From the NCBI RefSeq assembly GCF_028279465.1, contig NZ_JANQNS010000005.1:62001-126000 (forward strand): a stretch of DNA of 64,000 nt, in the 5' to 3' direction. The position numbers and the translations under genes are program-made. The notes beneath the pieces are model-generated. The model saw nothing but the letters and a program-made list of their open reading frames with translations. It ran no database searches and was not told the DNA's origin. Positions 9,319 through 19,107 of the stretch are shown piece after piece. The stretch is from Parasphingopyxis sp. (GTDB taxonomy: Bacteria; Pseudomonadota; Alphaproteobacteria; Sphingomonadales; Sphingomonadaceae). Each line of letters starts with the position of its first letter. Positions within the stretch are counted from its first letter, which is position 1.

Positions 9319-10499
9319 CGCGGACCTCGTTACCGGCGCGGATTCTGCGAGCGTTTCGCGACACCTATAGCGCGGAGCCGACATCGCTGATCCGCGCACC
9401 GGGCCGGGTCAATCTGATTGGCGAGCATACCGACTATAATGACGGCTTCGTCCTGCCCTGCGCGCTGCAATTCGAGACGGTCGTGGCGGCCGGACCATGC
9501 GATGACGCGAGCATCGAAACGCTCGCGCTCGACTGCGATGGCGCGCGCGATCGGTTCGATCCGGCGGCAGACATTGCGCCGCTCGCCCCCGGGGCATGGC
9601 AAAACCATATTCGCGGCGTCGCGGCCGAACTGGCGCGAACAGGATCGCTGCCACCGGGCGCCAGGCTCGTCATCGGCGGAAATGTGCCGCAAGGGGCCGG
9701 CCTCTCCTCCTCGGCATCGCTGGGCGTCGCGACAGCTGCGGCGCTCGGCGCGCTCGCAGACGCGCCCGCCGATCCAACCGCGATGGCGCGGATCGCCCAT
9801 GCATCGGAGAATAATTTCGTCGGCTGCGCCTGCGGCATCATGGACCAGCTCGTATCCGCGCGGGCCGAAGTGGGCGCCGCTCTGCTCATCGATTGCCGAA
9901 CGCTCGCAGCGCGCGCCGTCCCGATTCCCGACGGCGTGGCCGTGCTAATTGTCCATTCGGGTGTCGAGCGCGGACTGGTGGACAGCGCGTATAACGACCG
10001 CGGCCGGCAATGCGAGGATGCCGCCGCCCATTATGGCGTCGCGGCGCTACGAGACCTCGATACGCGAAGCCTTGAGGCCGGACGCAACGGGCTCGAGGAA
10101 GCGACATATCGCCGGGCGCGCCATGTGGTGACCGAAAATGCACGCGTACACGCGTTCGTCGATGCGCTGCAGCGCGGCGATCTTCGCGAACTCGGCGATC
10201 TGATGGCCGCGTCGCATGCCTCGATGCGCGACGATTTCGAAATCACCGTGCCGGCGATCGACGCGCTCGCTGCGCTGATCGCGGACGCGGCCGATGGCGA
10301 GGGCGGCGCGCGGATGACGGGCGGCGGCTTTGGCGGCTGCATCGTGGCGTTGCTGCCCGAAGACCGTGTCGATCATGTCCGGAGCGTCGTCGAAAAGGAT
10401 TATCGCACGCCGAGCGGCGAGATCGCGACGATTATGCGGGGTATTCCGTCCGCGGGTGTCAGCATCATCGAAGGCGAAATCCAGTCAATCGCGCGCTAG
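9315..10499 (+). CDS. galK: Galactokinase
   Basis: GHMP kinase that phosphorylates galactose at C1 with ATP; 394 aa, standard length. It shows the galactokinase signature near the N-terminus (APGRVNLIGEHTDYNDGFVLP region, about residues 28-48), the ATP-binding GHMP loop NVPQGAGLSSSASLGVA near 123-139, the base-aspartate region CGIMDQLVSA, and the C-terminal MTGGGFGGCIVALL motif. It starts inside the galT stop (ATGA). Its stop codon overlaps head-on with that of the convergent beta-galactosidase (the shared CTAG at 10496-10499), leaving no room for a terminator between them. Confidence 0.97.
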   Translation: MTRTSLPARILRAFRDTYSAEPTSLIRAPGRVNLIGEHTDYNDGFVLPCALQFETVVAAGPCDDASIETLALDCDGARDRFDPAADIAPLAPGAWQNHIRGVAAELARTGSLPPGARLVIGGNVPQGAGLSSSASLGVATAAALGALADAPADPTAMARIAHASENNFVGCACGIMDQLVSARAEVGAALLIDCRTLAARAVPIPDGVAVLIVHSGVERGLVDSAYNDRGRQCEDAAAHYGVAALRDLDTRSLEAGRNGLEEATYRRARHVVTENARVHAFVDALQRGDLRELGDLMAASHASMRDDFEITVPAIDALAALIADAADGEGGARMTGGGFGGCIVALLPEDRVDHVRSVVEKDYRTPSGEIATIMRGIPSAGVSIIEGEIQSIAR

Positions 10500-12460
10500 C
10501 CCGCATCACGCCAGACTGCCACGCCGGCTGCCGCTATCGTCGATTCCCCGATCACCATCCGGTCTACCGCTGAGTCCGGCAGTATATCTGCGATATCAAT
10601 ATCTTCCGGACCATAGTTGAAGGCGAATACGCAATCGCCATGCCGGCGCATGCGGATATCGGGCGGCACGTCCAGCGTCTCGATACCGGCCTCATCGGCC
10701 ATCCGGCGCAACAGGCGATCGAGCAACAGCGTATCCGGCCACCCGGCCAGATAGCGCACCCCACCCTGCCGGAAGACGACGCCACGTTCGCCGGCCGAAT
10801 GTTCCGGCGCGATCTCCGTCTCAACATGTTCGATCCAGCGCGGCACCGAAAACTCTTCGCCTTCGACCGTTAGCCCGTCGCGCAGGCTTTCGACGCGCAC
10901 GACCTTGAGCGGGAGCAGCGCCTGCAGTGGGCCGGGCGGCAGCGTGTCCGGTATCTGGAAATCCTCGGTCTTGCTGCCGCTGCGCGGACCGATCAGCAGC
11001 GGGCCATCGAATGCCGTGAGTGCCGCGAGTAACTTTGGCCGGACGATCGGCAGGCTGGGCGCGACGGCCATGCGATAGCCGGACAGATCAGCATCGGGCG
11101 CGACGATATCGATATCGAGCCCCAGCCGCCGCAGCGCCGAATAGAAGGCGAAAGCCAGCTCAAGATAGCGAAAGCTCTGGCCCTGCGGCTGGGTGCCGAG
11201 CAGCCATTGCGCTTCATAGGAGAAGATCAGCGCGACCGGCGCGCGCCGCGCCGCCTCGGGGCCGGGCAATGCGCGTCTTTCTGCCGCCACCGCCGCCGCT
11301 TCGCCGAACGCGACATCCTCGCTGCTGTCCGGCCGCAGCAGGCCGCTATGCATCTGCTCCTGCGCGAACGGCGCCTGCCGCCAGCGGAAATAGGAGACAA
11401 GCTCCGCGCCATGCGCCAGCGCCTCGAGCGTCCAGAGCCGGACCATGCCGGGCAGCGGGGCGGGATTGAACCGCGCCCAGTTCACCGGCCCCGGCTGCTG
11501 CTCCATTACCGACCAGCGGCCATTCGCGCAGCCGCGATAGAGATCGTGATGAAAGGCCGCCATGTCGGGATGGCCTTGCCGCGCATAACGGTGCTTCTCG
11601 GCCGCGGAGAAGTTCGGAAACTGTTCGAGAAAGCCGAGCGGATAGCTGTCCCAGCTCGCCACATCGAGATCGCCGCCGACCGCGTGATGATCGAAATCGG
11701 TGGTGAAGCCCATAAAATTGTGAACGATATCGCGGCCCGGCGAATGGGTACGCAGGATATCGGTCTGCAACCGGTTGAAACTCATGACCTGATCCGACGA
11801 GAAGCGGCGGAAATCGAGCATATGCGCCGGATTGGGCTCGGTGACCGTCAGATTGGGCAGATCGACGGCGTCGAAATCCGGATATTCCATGCTCCAGAAG
11901 ACATTGCCCCAGGCGCGGTTCAGCGCATCGACATCGCCATATTTCTCGGCAAGCCAGAGGCGGAAGGCCGCCGCCGCGCTCTCCGAATAGCTGAGCGTCG
12001 TGTTGTGGCAGCCGAACTCGTTATCCGTCTGCCACGCCGCGATGGCCGGATTCTGGCCATAGCGTTCGGCCAGCGCCGTCACGATGCGCGCACATTCCGC
12101 CCGATAGCCGGGATGCGAAAAACAATAATGCCGGCGCGATCCGAACTTTCGCGGCCGGCCATGCCGGTCGACGGCCAGCATGTCGGGCATCCGATCGATC
12201 AACCATTTGGGCGGCGTCGCGGTCGGCGTGCCGAGAATGATGCCGAGCCCCTGCTCCGCCAGTGTATTGATCGCGCGGTCGAGCCAGTCCCAATCATAGC
12301 GGCCGGGCTCGGGCTCGATCCGGCTCCAGGCGAATTCGCTGATCCGGACCCGGTCGAGCCCGAGCTCAGCCATGCGCCGCGCATCTTCGGTCCATATCTC
12401 TTCGGGCCAATGCTCGGGATAGTAGCAGGTGCCCAGATGCATATGCTCTTGTGCGCTCAT
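10496..12460 (-). CDS. Beta-galactosidase, glycoside hydrolase family 42
   Basis: Cleaves terminal beta-galactosides to release galactose; predicted cytoplasmic (no signal peptide). 654 aa, the usual GH42 length. N-terminal TIM barrel starts with HLGTCYYPEHWPEE. The acid/base Glu is in WQTDNEFGCH (near residue 145) and the nucleophile Glu in VMEQQPGPVNW (near 305). These are followed by the trimerisation domain with PVALIFSYEAQW and a small C-terminal beta domain. The start at 12460 is preferred to upstream in-frame codons because it overlaps the stop of the alpha-galactosidase (ATGA) and matches the family start. It is thus the second gene of an alpha-/beta-galactosidase operon facing galT-galK. 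Confidence 0.94.
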   Translation of the reverse strand: MSAQEHMHLGTCYYPEHWPEEIWTEDARRMAELGLDRVRISEFAWSRIEPEPGRYDWDWLDRAINTLAEQGLGIILGTPTATPPKWLIDRMPDMLAVDRHGRPRKFGSRRHYCFSHPGYRAECARIVTALAERYGQNPAIAAWQTDNEFGCHNTTLSYSESAAAAFRLWLAEKYGDVDALNRAWGNVFWSMEYPDFDAVDLPNLTVTEPNPAHMLDFRRFSSDQVMSFNRLQTDILRTHSPGRDIVHNFMGFTTDFDHHAVGGDLDVASWDSYPLGFLEQFPNFSAAEKHRYARQGHPDMAAFHHDLYRGCANGRWSVMEQQPGPVNWARFNPAPLPGMVRLWTLEALAHGAELVSYFRWRQAPFAQEQMHSGLLRPDSSEDVAFGEAAAVAAERRALPGPEAARRAPVALIFSYEAQWLLGTQPQGQSFRYLELAFAFYSALRRLGLDIDIVAPDADLSGYRMAVAPSLPIVRPKLLAALTAFDGPLLIGPRSGSKTEDFQIPDTLPPGPLQALLPLKVVRVESLRDGLTVEGEEFSVPRWIEHVETEIAPEHSAGERGVVFRQGGVRYLAGWPDTLLLDRLLRRMADEAGIETLDVPPDIRMRRHGDCVFAFNYGPEDIDIADILPDSAVDRMVIGESTIAAAGVAVWRDAG

Positions 12461-14574
12461 AGTCTTTCGATCCCGATCAGCCAAGCGGTTTCCGGATGGG
12501 TCAACGGCAGGGCCAATCCGTCGTTCGCCAGATAGGCGCCGCCGAACGCGATGCCGTTTCGCCACCGCGTGCCATTCGGCAGATAGCGGCGCGCTTTGTC
12601 CGGCCAAGGCTCGATCAGACGCACGGCGTAGCGCGCGTCTGCGTCGAGGCCCGGCAACCGGATGCGGGGCGCGTTGAAATCGTCCGCGAAATCGGTGCGC
12701 GCGGCGATGGCCAGCGCCCTGCCGCCATCTGCCGCGATGGCGATCTGACCGAACAGGCTGTCACCGCCGAGATCGAACCAATGGCACGACCCGGAGTGCA
12801 ACACATCGCGCCACTCCTTGTAGAGCGCGATATGCGCGGCAAGTGTCTCGCGCTCGTCCGCGCTCATCGCCGCGGGATCGGCTTCGACCCCCATATGCCC
12901 GAACATCGCGACCTTGGCGCGAAAATCCATCGAGAGCCGCCGCCCGGTGACCGGATTGGGGCTCGGTCCGACATGATTGCCGATCACTTCGAGCGGCAGG
13001 AACTGCCCCCAGCCGGCATTGATCCGCAACCGCTCGATCGCGTCATTATTGTCGCTGGCCCAGACACGATGACAGCCGGACAGCATCGCATAGTCGATGC
13101 GCCCACCGCCGCTCGCGCAGCTTTCGATCTCGACCGCCGGATGGGCGGCGCGCAGCCGGTCGATCAACGCATAGACGGCCAGCACCTGCGCATGGCCCTT
13201 CATCGCACGCGGGAAGAGATCGCGATTATGATCCCATTTGAGATAGGCGATCCGGTGGTTCGAGAGCAGCGCATCGAGGGCCGCGAAGATATGATCTGAA
13301 ACTTCAGACCGCGTCAGGTCCAGCACCAGTTGTCCGCGCTGCGTCGGCCGCTCGGCGCCGGGCGCGTGGATGCACCAGTCGGGATGCACGCGATAGAGAT
13401 CGCTGTCGGGGCTCACCATTTCCGGTTCGACCCAGAGCCCGAAATCCATGCCGAGCGCCTCGACATGAGCGATCAGCGGATCGAGGCCGGCGGGGAACAG
13501 GTCCGGCGATATCGTCCAGTCGCCCAGGCTCGTCCGGTCGTCACGCCGCCCGCCGAACCAGCCATCATCGACCACAAACCGCTCGATCCCGATGGCAGCG
13601 GCGTCATCGGCCAGCCGCTTGAGCTTCGCCTCGTCCATATCGAAACTGAGCGCTTCCCAGCTGTTGAGATGGACGCGGCGCGCGGGCCAATCGGCGCGAT
13701 CCGGCAGCACATGGCGGCGGACATGATCCGTCATCGCGTTGCGCAGGCCATTGCGGCCTTCACCACTGACGCCGAGATGCACGGGCGGCGCGTCGAACCG
13801 CGTGCCTGGCTCGAGGACAATCTCGCCGATATCGAGGCGGCAGCCCATCTGAATGCGGCGCTGCGCATCCGCATCGCCCTCGACGATGCTGTAATGATCG
13901 CCGGACCAGCCGAGATGCAGGCCGATGATCTGGCCGCGCGTAACACCCGTCTCCGCCTCATGGGCCAGCAGCCAGTTGCCGCCGCCAAAGCCAGTCCGTC
14001 CGCCGCGCGATTCGTTGAGCCATGCGCCACGCCCGATGACGCCGGTCTCGCTGCGCATCTCCGCCGACCAGCGCCCGGCATAACGCGTGATGTACGTCGC
14101 CCAGTCCGGCAGGGGCAGCGCGAGCGACGCCAGCCGCGCAATCGTGACCGGCGCATCGCCCATGTTCCGCAGCGATGTTTCGATGACGAGAACACCGGGC
14201 GAAACGGCCCGCCAGCGGAGGTTGATCGCGATACCGGCCCGCTCGTCTGCCAGCGCGAAGGTGATGGCATCCGGCTCGGCGCGCGTGTCTCGAAGCACCG
14301 GATCGATAGCCATGGCCGCGCCATCCGCCAGCAGCTCCAGCGCCGGCGTCCCCAGAAACCCGCGCCCATCGAGCGGCAACAGAGAGGGTGTCGGAGGATC
14401 GTCTGCCTGCGACTCATGCCGACCCCGCGCCGATGCCAGCGCGATGGCCGCCAAGTCCTCATCCGCGGCCAAAGGCGTACCCAGATAGACAAGCTCCGGC
14501 ACGCGCGCCGCACAGGCGAACACGGCGCACACGCCCTCCCCGTCCAGCCGGCAATATCGCTCGTCCCGTGTCAC
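12457..14574 (-). CDS. Alpha-galactosidase, glycoside hydrolase family 36
   Basis: Hydrolyses terminal alpha-1,6-galactosides such as melibiose or raffinose; about 705 aa, typical for bacterial GH36 (family known as RafA/AgaR type). Conserved parts: GIERFVVDDGWFGGRRDD at the barrel entry, IAYLKWDHNRD with the nucleophile Asp, ESCASGGGRIDYAML, and VWASDNNDA with the acid/base Asp. No signal peptide was seen. The start is uncertain. GTG at 14574 gives a family-like N-terminus (RDERYCRLDGEGVCAVF), while longer in-frame starts would run into the 5' region of the divergent transporter. The ribosome site is weak. It is coupled to the downstream GH42 gene by ATGA. A divergent promoter must lie in 14575-14680. 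Confidence 0.92.
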   Translation of the reverse strand: MTRDERYCRLDGEGVCAVFACAARVPELVYLGTPLAADEDLAAIALASARGRHESQADDPPTPSLLPLDGRGFLGTPALELLADGAAMAIDPVLRDTRAEPDAITFALADERAGIAINLRWRAVSPGVLVIETSLRNMGDAPVTIARLASLALPLPDWATYITRYAGRWSAEMRSETGVIGRGAWLNESRGGRTGFGGGNWLLAHEAETGVTRGQIIGLHLGWSGDHYSIVEGDADAQRRIQMGCRLDIGEIVLEPGTRFDAPPVHLGVSGEGRNGLRNAMTDHVRRHVLPDRADWPARRVHLNSWEALSFDMDEAKLKRLADDAAAIGIERFVVDDGWFGGRRDDRTSLGDWTISPDLFPAGLDPLIAHVEALGMDFGLWVEPEMVSPDSDLYRVHPDWCIHAPGAERPTQRGQLVLDLTRSEVSDHIFAALDALLSNHRIAYLKWDHNRDLFPRAMKGHAQVLAVYALIDRLRAAHPAVEIESCASGGGRIDYAMLSGCHRVWASDNNDAIERLRINAGWGQFLPLEVIGNHVGPSPNPVTGRRLSMDFRAKVAMFGHMGVEADPAAMSADERETLAAHIALYKEWRDVLHSGSCHWFDLGGDSLFGQIAIAADGGRALAIAARTDFADDFNAPRIRLPGLDADARYAVRLIEPWPDKARRYLPNGTRWRNGIAFGGAYLANDGLALPLTHPETAWLIGIERL

Positions 14575-14680
14575 GCAACGGGCATGCGAAGCCGCAGCGC
14601 GTCCGTCAACGGAGAAAGGGCGGCCGGCGCATTGGCAGGTTCGGCGCGACGCGTTACGCACGGAGCCGAGAGGGGATTGC

Positions 14681-16150
14681 ATGTTCGGCGAAACCGCTGG
14701 GTCCATCGATGCGGTGCAGATCATCGTCTGTATCGCGCTGACCGCGCTGGTCGGCCTGGCGACCTGGTGGAAGGTTCGCCAGGCGAAGCGGCATGACGGG
14801 TCGAAGAAGGACGTTTATCTCGCCGGCGGGGGCCTGAGCTGGGTCTTCGTCGCCGGTTCGATCACGCTGACCAACCTCTCGACCGACCAGCTTGTCGGCA
14901 TGAACGGCAACCAGATGGCGCTCCTCGCCTGGTGGGAGATTGCCGGCTTTTTCGGGCTTCTAATCCTCGCCTTCGTTTTCGTGCCGCTTTACTATCGCCA
15001 TCAATGCACGACCGTCACCGAACTGCTCGAACGCCGCTATGGCGGGCGCAGCATCCGCACGCTGATCTCCGCACTGTTCCTGTTCGGCAATGTCCTGATC
15101 TACCTGCCGGCCGCGCTCTATAGCGGCGGGCTGTTCATGCAGTCGCTGTTCGGCGGCGGGCTGCCGATCATCGCCTTTTCCGCCATCCTCGCCGTGATCG
15201 CGGCGGCATACACGATCTTCGGCGGCCTGCGTGCGGTCGCAGTGATGGACACCTATTCGGGCATCGGCGTGCTGGGCCTCGCGTTGCTGATCGTCTTCCT
15301 CGCGCTGGCAGCCGTGGATTTCGATATCGTCACCGGCGTACCGGCAGAACGGTTGACGATGATCGGCGGGCCGGATTCCCCGATCCCCTTTCATACCCTC
15401 TTCACCGGCATGCTGTTCATCCAGATCTTCTACTGGTCGACCAATCAGAATATCACGCAGCGTGCCATGGCCGCGCCGACCGTGCGCGAGGCGCGCAAGG
15501 GGGTGCTGGCCGCCGCCGCGATCCGCATCCTCATCGTCCCGCCCATCGTCGTGCTGCCCGGCATCGTGGCGTTCAAACTCTTCGGCGATGTGGGGGACGC
15601 GGCCTATGGCCGGCTCGTCGCGGAAATCCTGCCCGGCTGGCTCGCCGGCGCCTTCGCCGCCATGGTTGCCGCCGCCGTCATCACGACCTTCAGCGCGGTG
15701 CTCAACAGCACGGTCGCGCTCTATTCGGTCGATTTCCACGAACAGTTTATCGGCGAAGTCCCGAACCACTGGAAGCTCGGCGCGATGGTTTCCGTGCTGC
15801 TGACCATCGTCGCGATTTCACTCGTGCCGATCTACCAGAATGCCGAAAGCATCATCAATCTGCTGCAGCAGCTCAATGGCCTCTTGTCGATGCCGATCCT
15901 TTCCGCCTTCGTCGCCGGGCTATTGTTCAAGGGCGTCGATGCGCGCGCGGCGATTGCCGGGGTGATCTGGGGCGTCCTGCTCTACGCGGCCTATACCTTC
16001 GCGTTCGAGCCCGCCGGGATTATCACGATGCACTATATCGACTTTATGGTGGTCGTGCTGGTCACATCGGTGCTGGCCGCGCTCACCGTCAACCGGATCG
16101 TTTTCGGGCAGCGCGCGACATTGGCGCGCTGGCGGCGCGTGGCGGCTTAG
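14681..16150 (+). CDS. Sodium:solute symporter, SSS family (sugar, SglT-like)
   Basis: Sodium-coupled secondary transporter in the inner membrane; 489 aa with about 13-14 hydrophobic spans. The N-terminal helix AVQIIVCIALTALVGLATWW is followed by DVYLAGGGLSWVFVAGSITL and the family segment NLSTDQLVGMNGNQ. Later spans include ILAVIAAAYTIFGGLRAVAV and FTGMLFIQIFYWSTNQNITQRAMA, the latter typical of the SGLT branch. ATG 14681 follows GAGAGGGG. It is divergent from the alpha-galactosidase and followed after 44 bases by glucokinase, so galactose, glucose or a galactoside is the likely cargo; this is inferred from context. Confidence 0.93.
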   Translation: MFGETAGSIDAVQIIVCIALTALVGLATWWKVRQAKRHDGSKKDVYLAGGGLSWVFVAGSITLTNLSTDQLVGMNGNQMALLAWWEIAGFFGLLILAFVFVPLYYRHQCTTVTELLERRYGGRSIRTLISALFLFGNVLIYLPAALYSGGLFMQSLFGGGLPIIAFSAILAVIAAAYTIFGGLRAVAVMDTYSGIGVLGLALLIVFLALAAVDFDIVTGVPAERLTMIGGPDSPIPFHTLFTGMLFIQIFYWSTNQNITQRAMAAPTVREARKGVLAAAAIRILIVPPIVVLPGIVAFKLFGDVGDAAYGRLVAEILPGWLAGAFAAMVAAAVITTFSAVLNSTVALYSVDFHEQFIGEVPNHWKLGAMVSVLLTIVAISLVPIYQNAESIINLLQQLNGLLSMPILSAFVAGLLFKGVDARAAIAGVIWGVLLYAAYTFAFEPAGIITMHYIDFMVVVLVTSVLAALTVNRIVFGQRATLARWRRVAA

Positions 16151-16194
16151 GATTGGCGGTGCATGGAGCGTGATGAGAAGATGAGCGGCGATCG

Positions 16195-17160
16195 ATGGAT
16201 ATCGTAACGGCGGATATCGGCGGCACCCATGCCCGCTTCGCGCTCGCAACGGTGCGCGATGGCGCGGTCACCGATATGGGCGAGCCCGTCACGCTACGCA
16301 CGGGCGAGCATGCCGGTTTGGCGGACGCTTGGCAGGCCTTTGCGGCCACCCTGCCTGACCCCGCACCGCGCGCGGCCGCCATCGCCATCGCCGCCCCGAT
16401 CCGCGGCGAGACGATCGCGCTGACCAACAGCGATTGGCGCTTCGAACGCGATACGATCGCGCAATCCCTTGGTCTCGACCACCATATCCTGCTCAACGAT
16501 TTTGCAGCGATCGCGCATGCCGCCGACGCGCTGGATGCACGCCATTTCGCCGATATTTGCGGCCCCGCCGGGCCATTGCCCGAGAGTGGCGCGATCACCG
16601 TGATCGGCCCGGGCACAGGGCTCGGCGTGGCGGCTCTGCTGCGAACGAACGAGCATTCGCATGTCATCACCTCGGAAGGTAGCCATGGCGATTTCGCGCC
16701 GCTTGACGCGTTCGAGGATCGGCTGCTCGCCCGGCTGCGCGAAGTTCACGGCCGCGTATCGGTGGAGCGCGTCGTCTCGGGCCCCGGGCTGCGCACCATC
16801 TATGACGTGTTGGCGGAAGATACGGGCGATTCCGCATGGGATCGAGACGATCGGGAATTATGGGCTGCAGCATTGCAAGGCGGTGATGCGCTTGCCTCGG
16901 CCGCGCTCCAGCACTTCTGCCAATGCTTCGGCGCAGCCGCCGGCGATCTAGCCCTGACCTTCGGACCCGGCCCGGTTGTCATCGCCGGCAATCTGGCCGC
17001 GCGCCTCGCCGATATCCTCCCTGTCTCCGGCTTTGCGGAACGCTTCACCGCGAAGGGGCGCTATCGGGAAATCATGGAGTCCGTGCCCGTGAAGCGGCTG
17101 ACCCACCCCGAACCCGGCCTCTACGGCGCTGCCGCCGCCTTTGCGCAATCGATGCGATGA
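16195..17160 (+). CDS. glk: Glucokinase
   Basis: ATP-dependent phosphorylation of glucose to glucose-6-phosphate in the cytoplasm; 321 aa, as in the Glk (hexokinase-fold, non-ROK) family. The ATP-binding phosphate-1 motif is ADIGGTHARFALA at the N-terminus. HILLNDFAAIAHA holds the catalytic Asp of the LNDF motif. The phosphate-2 region is VIGPGTGLGVAAL, with SEGSHGDFAP after it. It follows the symporter by 44 bases on the same strand and probably shares its transcript. In this place it takes the glucose set free by the two galactosidases. Confidence 0.95.
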   Translation: MDIVTADIGGTHARFALATVRDGAVTDMGEPVTLRTGEHAGLADAWQAFAATLPDPAPRAAAIAIAAPIRGETIALTNSDWRFERDTIAQSLGLDHHILLNDFAAIAHAADALDARHFADICGPAGPLPESGAITVIGPGTGLGVAALLRTNEHSHVITSEGSHGDFAPLDAFEDRLLARLREVHGRVSVERVVSGPGLRTIYDVLAEDTGDSAWDRDDRELWAAALQGGDALASAALQHFCQCFGAAAGDLALTFGPGPVVIAGNLAARLADILPVSGFAERFTAKGRYREIMESVPVKRLTHPEPGLYGAAAAFAQSMR

Positions 17161-17203
17161 TAACGCCCGTGCATTTGGCGAATCCTGACCTTAAGGTCCG
17201 CTG

Positions 17204-18502
17204 ATGGTATTCACCGAACATCCCCTGCGCCGCGGCCTTGTGCGCGAAATGCATATGCGGCGCTTCGTGGAAGTGCCGATACCGTGCGAAATCGTCCAGA
17301 TGGTCTGGGTCATCGAGGATGCGCAGCGCGAACAGGAAAATCGCATGCTGCAATCGGCGCCGGACGGGATGGACTTCGATATCGACGCCGAAGCGAAGCA
17401 TATCACCTCCGCAACGCAAACCGGCGCGACCTTCGTCTGGGAGCAGCATACCGAAGCATCGACGATCACCGCGATTCTCCCGCCCGATGCCCGCAAAGGC
17501 CGGCAGAAACTTTTCGACTGGATGGAGAATTGGCCGGGCGCCGTCGTCCGCGCAACGCGGCTGACGGTCGAAGCATCCGAATCCGATGCCGAGAACCGGC
17601 TCGACGAAATGGAGTTCAATCAGGCCGATCTCGTATCCTGCCATTTGAGCTGCGGCGTCCGGCTCTGGTCCGATTTCGGCATCCATCAGGGCTATGGCAG
17701 GACATTGATCGCAGCGAACGATGCGCCGTCCCGCGATCTTGGCCGGATCGTTCAGCGGGTTCAGGAGCTCGGCAATTATCGCAACATGGCGTTGCTCGGC
17801 TTTCCGCTTGTGCAGGACTATGCGCCGCGCCTGAGCCGCCTCGAACGGCAATTGGCGGACTATGCCCAGATGCTCGAACGCGATCCGAAGAGCGACGACG
17901 AGGCGCTGCTCGATCAGCTGACCGAGCTTTCCTCGGAGCTCGCGCTGATCCGCGTCGAGACCGGATACCGGCTCGGCGCGACCCGCGCCTATGCGGAGAT
18001 CGCCGCCAACCGGCTGGAAAAGCTCGATATCCGCCCGATCACGGGATTTCCGAGCCTGACCGATTTTACCGAGCGCCGCCTGCTGCCCGCCATGCGGACA
18101 TGCGAATCCTTCGAATCGCGACTGAACGACCTGTCGGAGCGCACGGACGGGGTCATCGCCCTCTTGAACACACGCATCGACACGCGGATCAAGGCGCAAA
18201 ACCGTGATCTGCTCTCTTCGATGGAAAGCAGCCTCGGCATCCAGCTCCGCCTGCAATCGCTGATCGAGGGCCTGTCGGTGATCGCGGCCACTTATTATGC
18301 GGTCGGGCTGATCGCCTATCTGGTGAAGGGCGGCGATGGCCTCGGCGCGGGATTCGGGGCCGATGTCATCATCGCCTTGCTGGTCTTCCCGGTCATGGCC
18401 GCGATCTATTTCTTCGTCCGGCATCAAAGGGTGAAAATTCTCAAGACCGATGAAAAGGCCGGAGAAAAATCCGAAACCGGCGACGGCGCGCGAAGCGAAT
18501 AA
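17204..18502 (+). CDS. DUF3422 family membrane protein
   Basis: 432 aa member of the DUF3422 family, of unknown function. The N-terminal HPLRRGLVREMHMRRF is characteristic of the family. The long soluble middle part contains a predicted coiled-coil stretch (repeated Leu/Glu/Arg heptads near residues 200-350). Two hydrophobic spans follow near 362-385 (LSVIAATYYAVGLIAYLV) and 391-412 (VIIALLVFPVMAAIYFFV), then a charged tail. The likely layout is a cytoplasmic coiled-coil domain with a C-terminal membrane hairpin. It starts 43 bases after glucokinase on the same strand, but nothing ties it to sugar use. No function is claimed. Confidence 0.85.
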   Translation: MVFTEHPLRRGLVREMHMRRFVEVPIPCEIVQMVWVIEDAQREQENRMLQSAPDGMDFDIDAEAKHITSATQTGATFVWEQHTEASTITAILPPDARKGRQKLFDWMENWPGAVVRATRLTVEASESDAENRLDEMEFNQADLVSCHLSCGVRLWSDFGIHQGYGRTLIAANDAPSRDLGRIVQRVQELGNYRNMALLGFPLVQDYAPRLSRLERQLADYAQMLERDPKSDDEALLDQLTELSSELALIRVETGYRLGATRAYAEIAANRLEKLDIRPITGFPSLTDFTERRLLPAMRTCESFESRLNDLSERTDGVIALLNTRIDTRIKAQNRDLLSSMESSLGIQLRLQSLIEGLSVIAATYYAVGLIAYLVKGGDGLGAGFGADVIIALLVFPVMAAIYFFVRHQRVKILKTDEKAGEKSETGDGARSE

Positions 18503-18574
18503 TCTTGGGGCGTTGAGCTTGTCCGAAATATTTTATACAGCGTCTCAGCACGTCTTCGGAGAAAAGGAAGCAAT

Positions 18575-19087
18575 ATGAGGAAAATGCATAAATTTCTCGG
18601 CGCCGCAGCCGCATTGGGACTCATGACGACCGCCGCCTGTGGCGGTGGCAGCGACGGACCGCCAGCCGCCGATGGCGGAGACGCCGAAGCCGAAGCGCCA
18701 GCGGACGACGCCGAGACGGCCGAAGCGCCGTCGGCTGATTCCACCGACACGATCGACGGCACGGTCTATGCCGATTTCACCGGCGATGCGACGGCGGGTG
18801 AGGCCGTATTCGCGCAGTGCCGGACCTGTCATGTCATGGATCCGGGCGTGAACCGCACCGGCCCCTCGCTACACAATATCGTCGGACGTGAGGCGGGTCA
18901 GGTCGAAGGCTTCAACTATACCGATGCCAACGCCAATAGTGGCATCGTCTGGACGCCGGAAAAACTGTTCCAATATCTGGAAAATCCGGCCCGCATCATC
19001 CCGAACACGCGGATGGCCTTTGCCGGACTGCCCGAAGCGCAGGACCGGGCGGACCTTATCGCCTATCTGGAAACCTATTCCGAATAG
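18575..19087 (+). CDS. Class I cytochrome c, lipid-anchored (cycA-like)
   Basis: Periplasmic electron carrier, 170 aa. The N-terminus (KFLGAAAALGLMTTAAC) ends in a lipobox Cys, followed by a Gly/Ala/Glu-rich linker of about 50 residues. The heme domain has CRTCH as the heme c site near residue 87, TGPSLHNIVGR, and Met as the likely sixth ligand in IPNTRMAFAGL. This is the cytochrome c2/c-556-like fold. In many AAP photosynthesis clusters a cytochrome c gene sits at the hemA end, so a role as electron donor to the PufC or reaction-centre special pair is plausible; here it converges on hemA instead of following it. A GGAA-rich ribosome site precedes the ATG. A role in respiratory electron transfer is equally possible. 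Confidence 0.88.
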   Translation: MRKMHKFLGAAAALGLMTTAACGGGSDGPPAADGGDAEAEAPADDAETAEAPSADSTDTIDGTVYADFTGDATAGEAVFAQCRTCHVMDPGVNRTGPSLHNIVGREAGQVEGFNYTDANANSGIVWTPEKLFQYLENPARIIPNTRMAFAGLPEAQDRADLIAYLETYSE

Positions 19088-19107
19088 CCGAACGCGTTTC
19101 GCGCAAG

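Noticed and set aside
8146-9399. A 417-codon open frame opposite galT
   Set aside because: High GC leaves the antisense frames open. The frame lies inside galT with its catalytic motif, and the protein is rich in Arg/Ala with no family pattern.
18520-18539. TGT-N14-ACA before the cytochrome c gene
   Set aside because: The spacing is 14, not 12, and only the outer triplets match. It is next to a weak TATACA with an off-size -35 spacer (15), so neither operator nor promoter was called.
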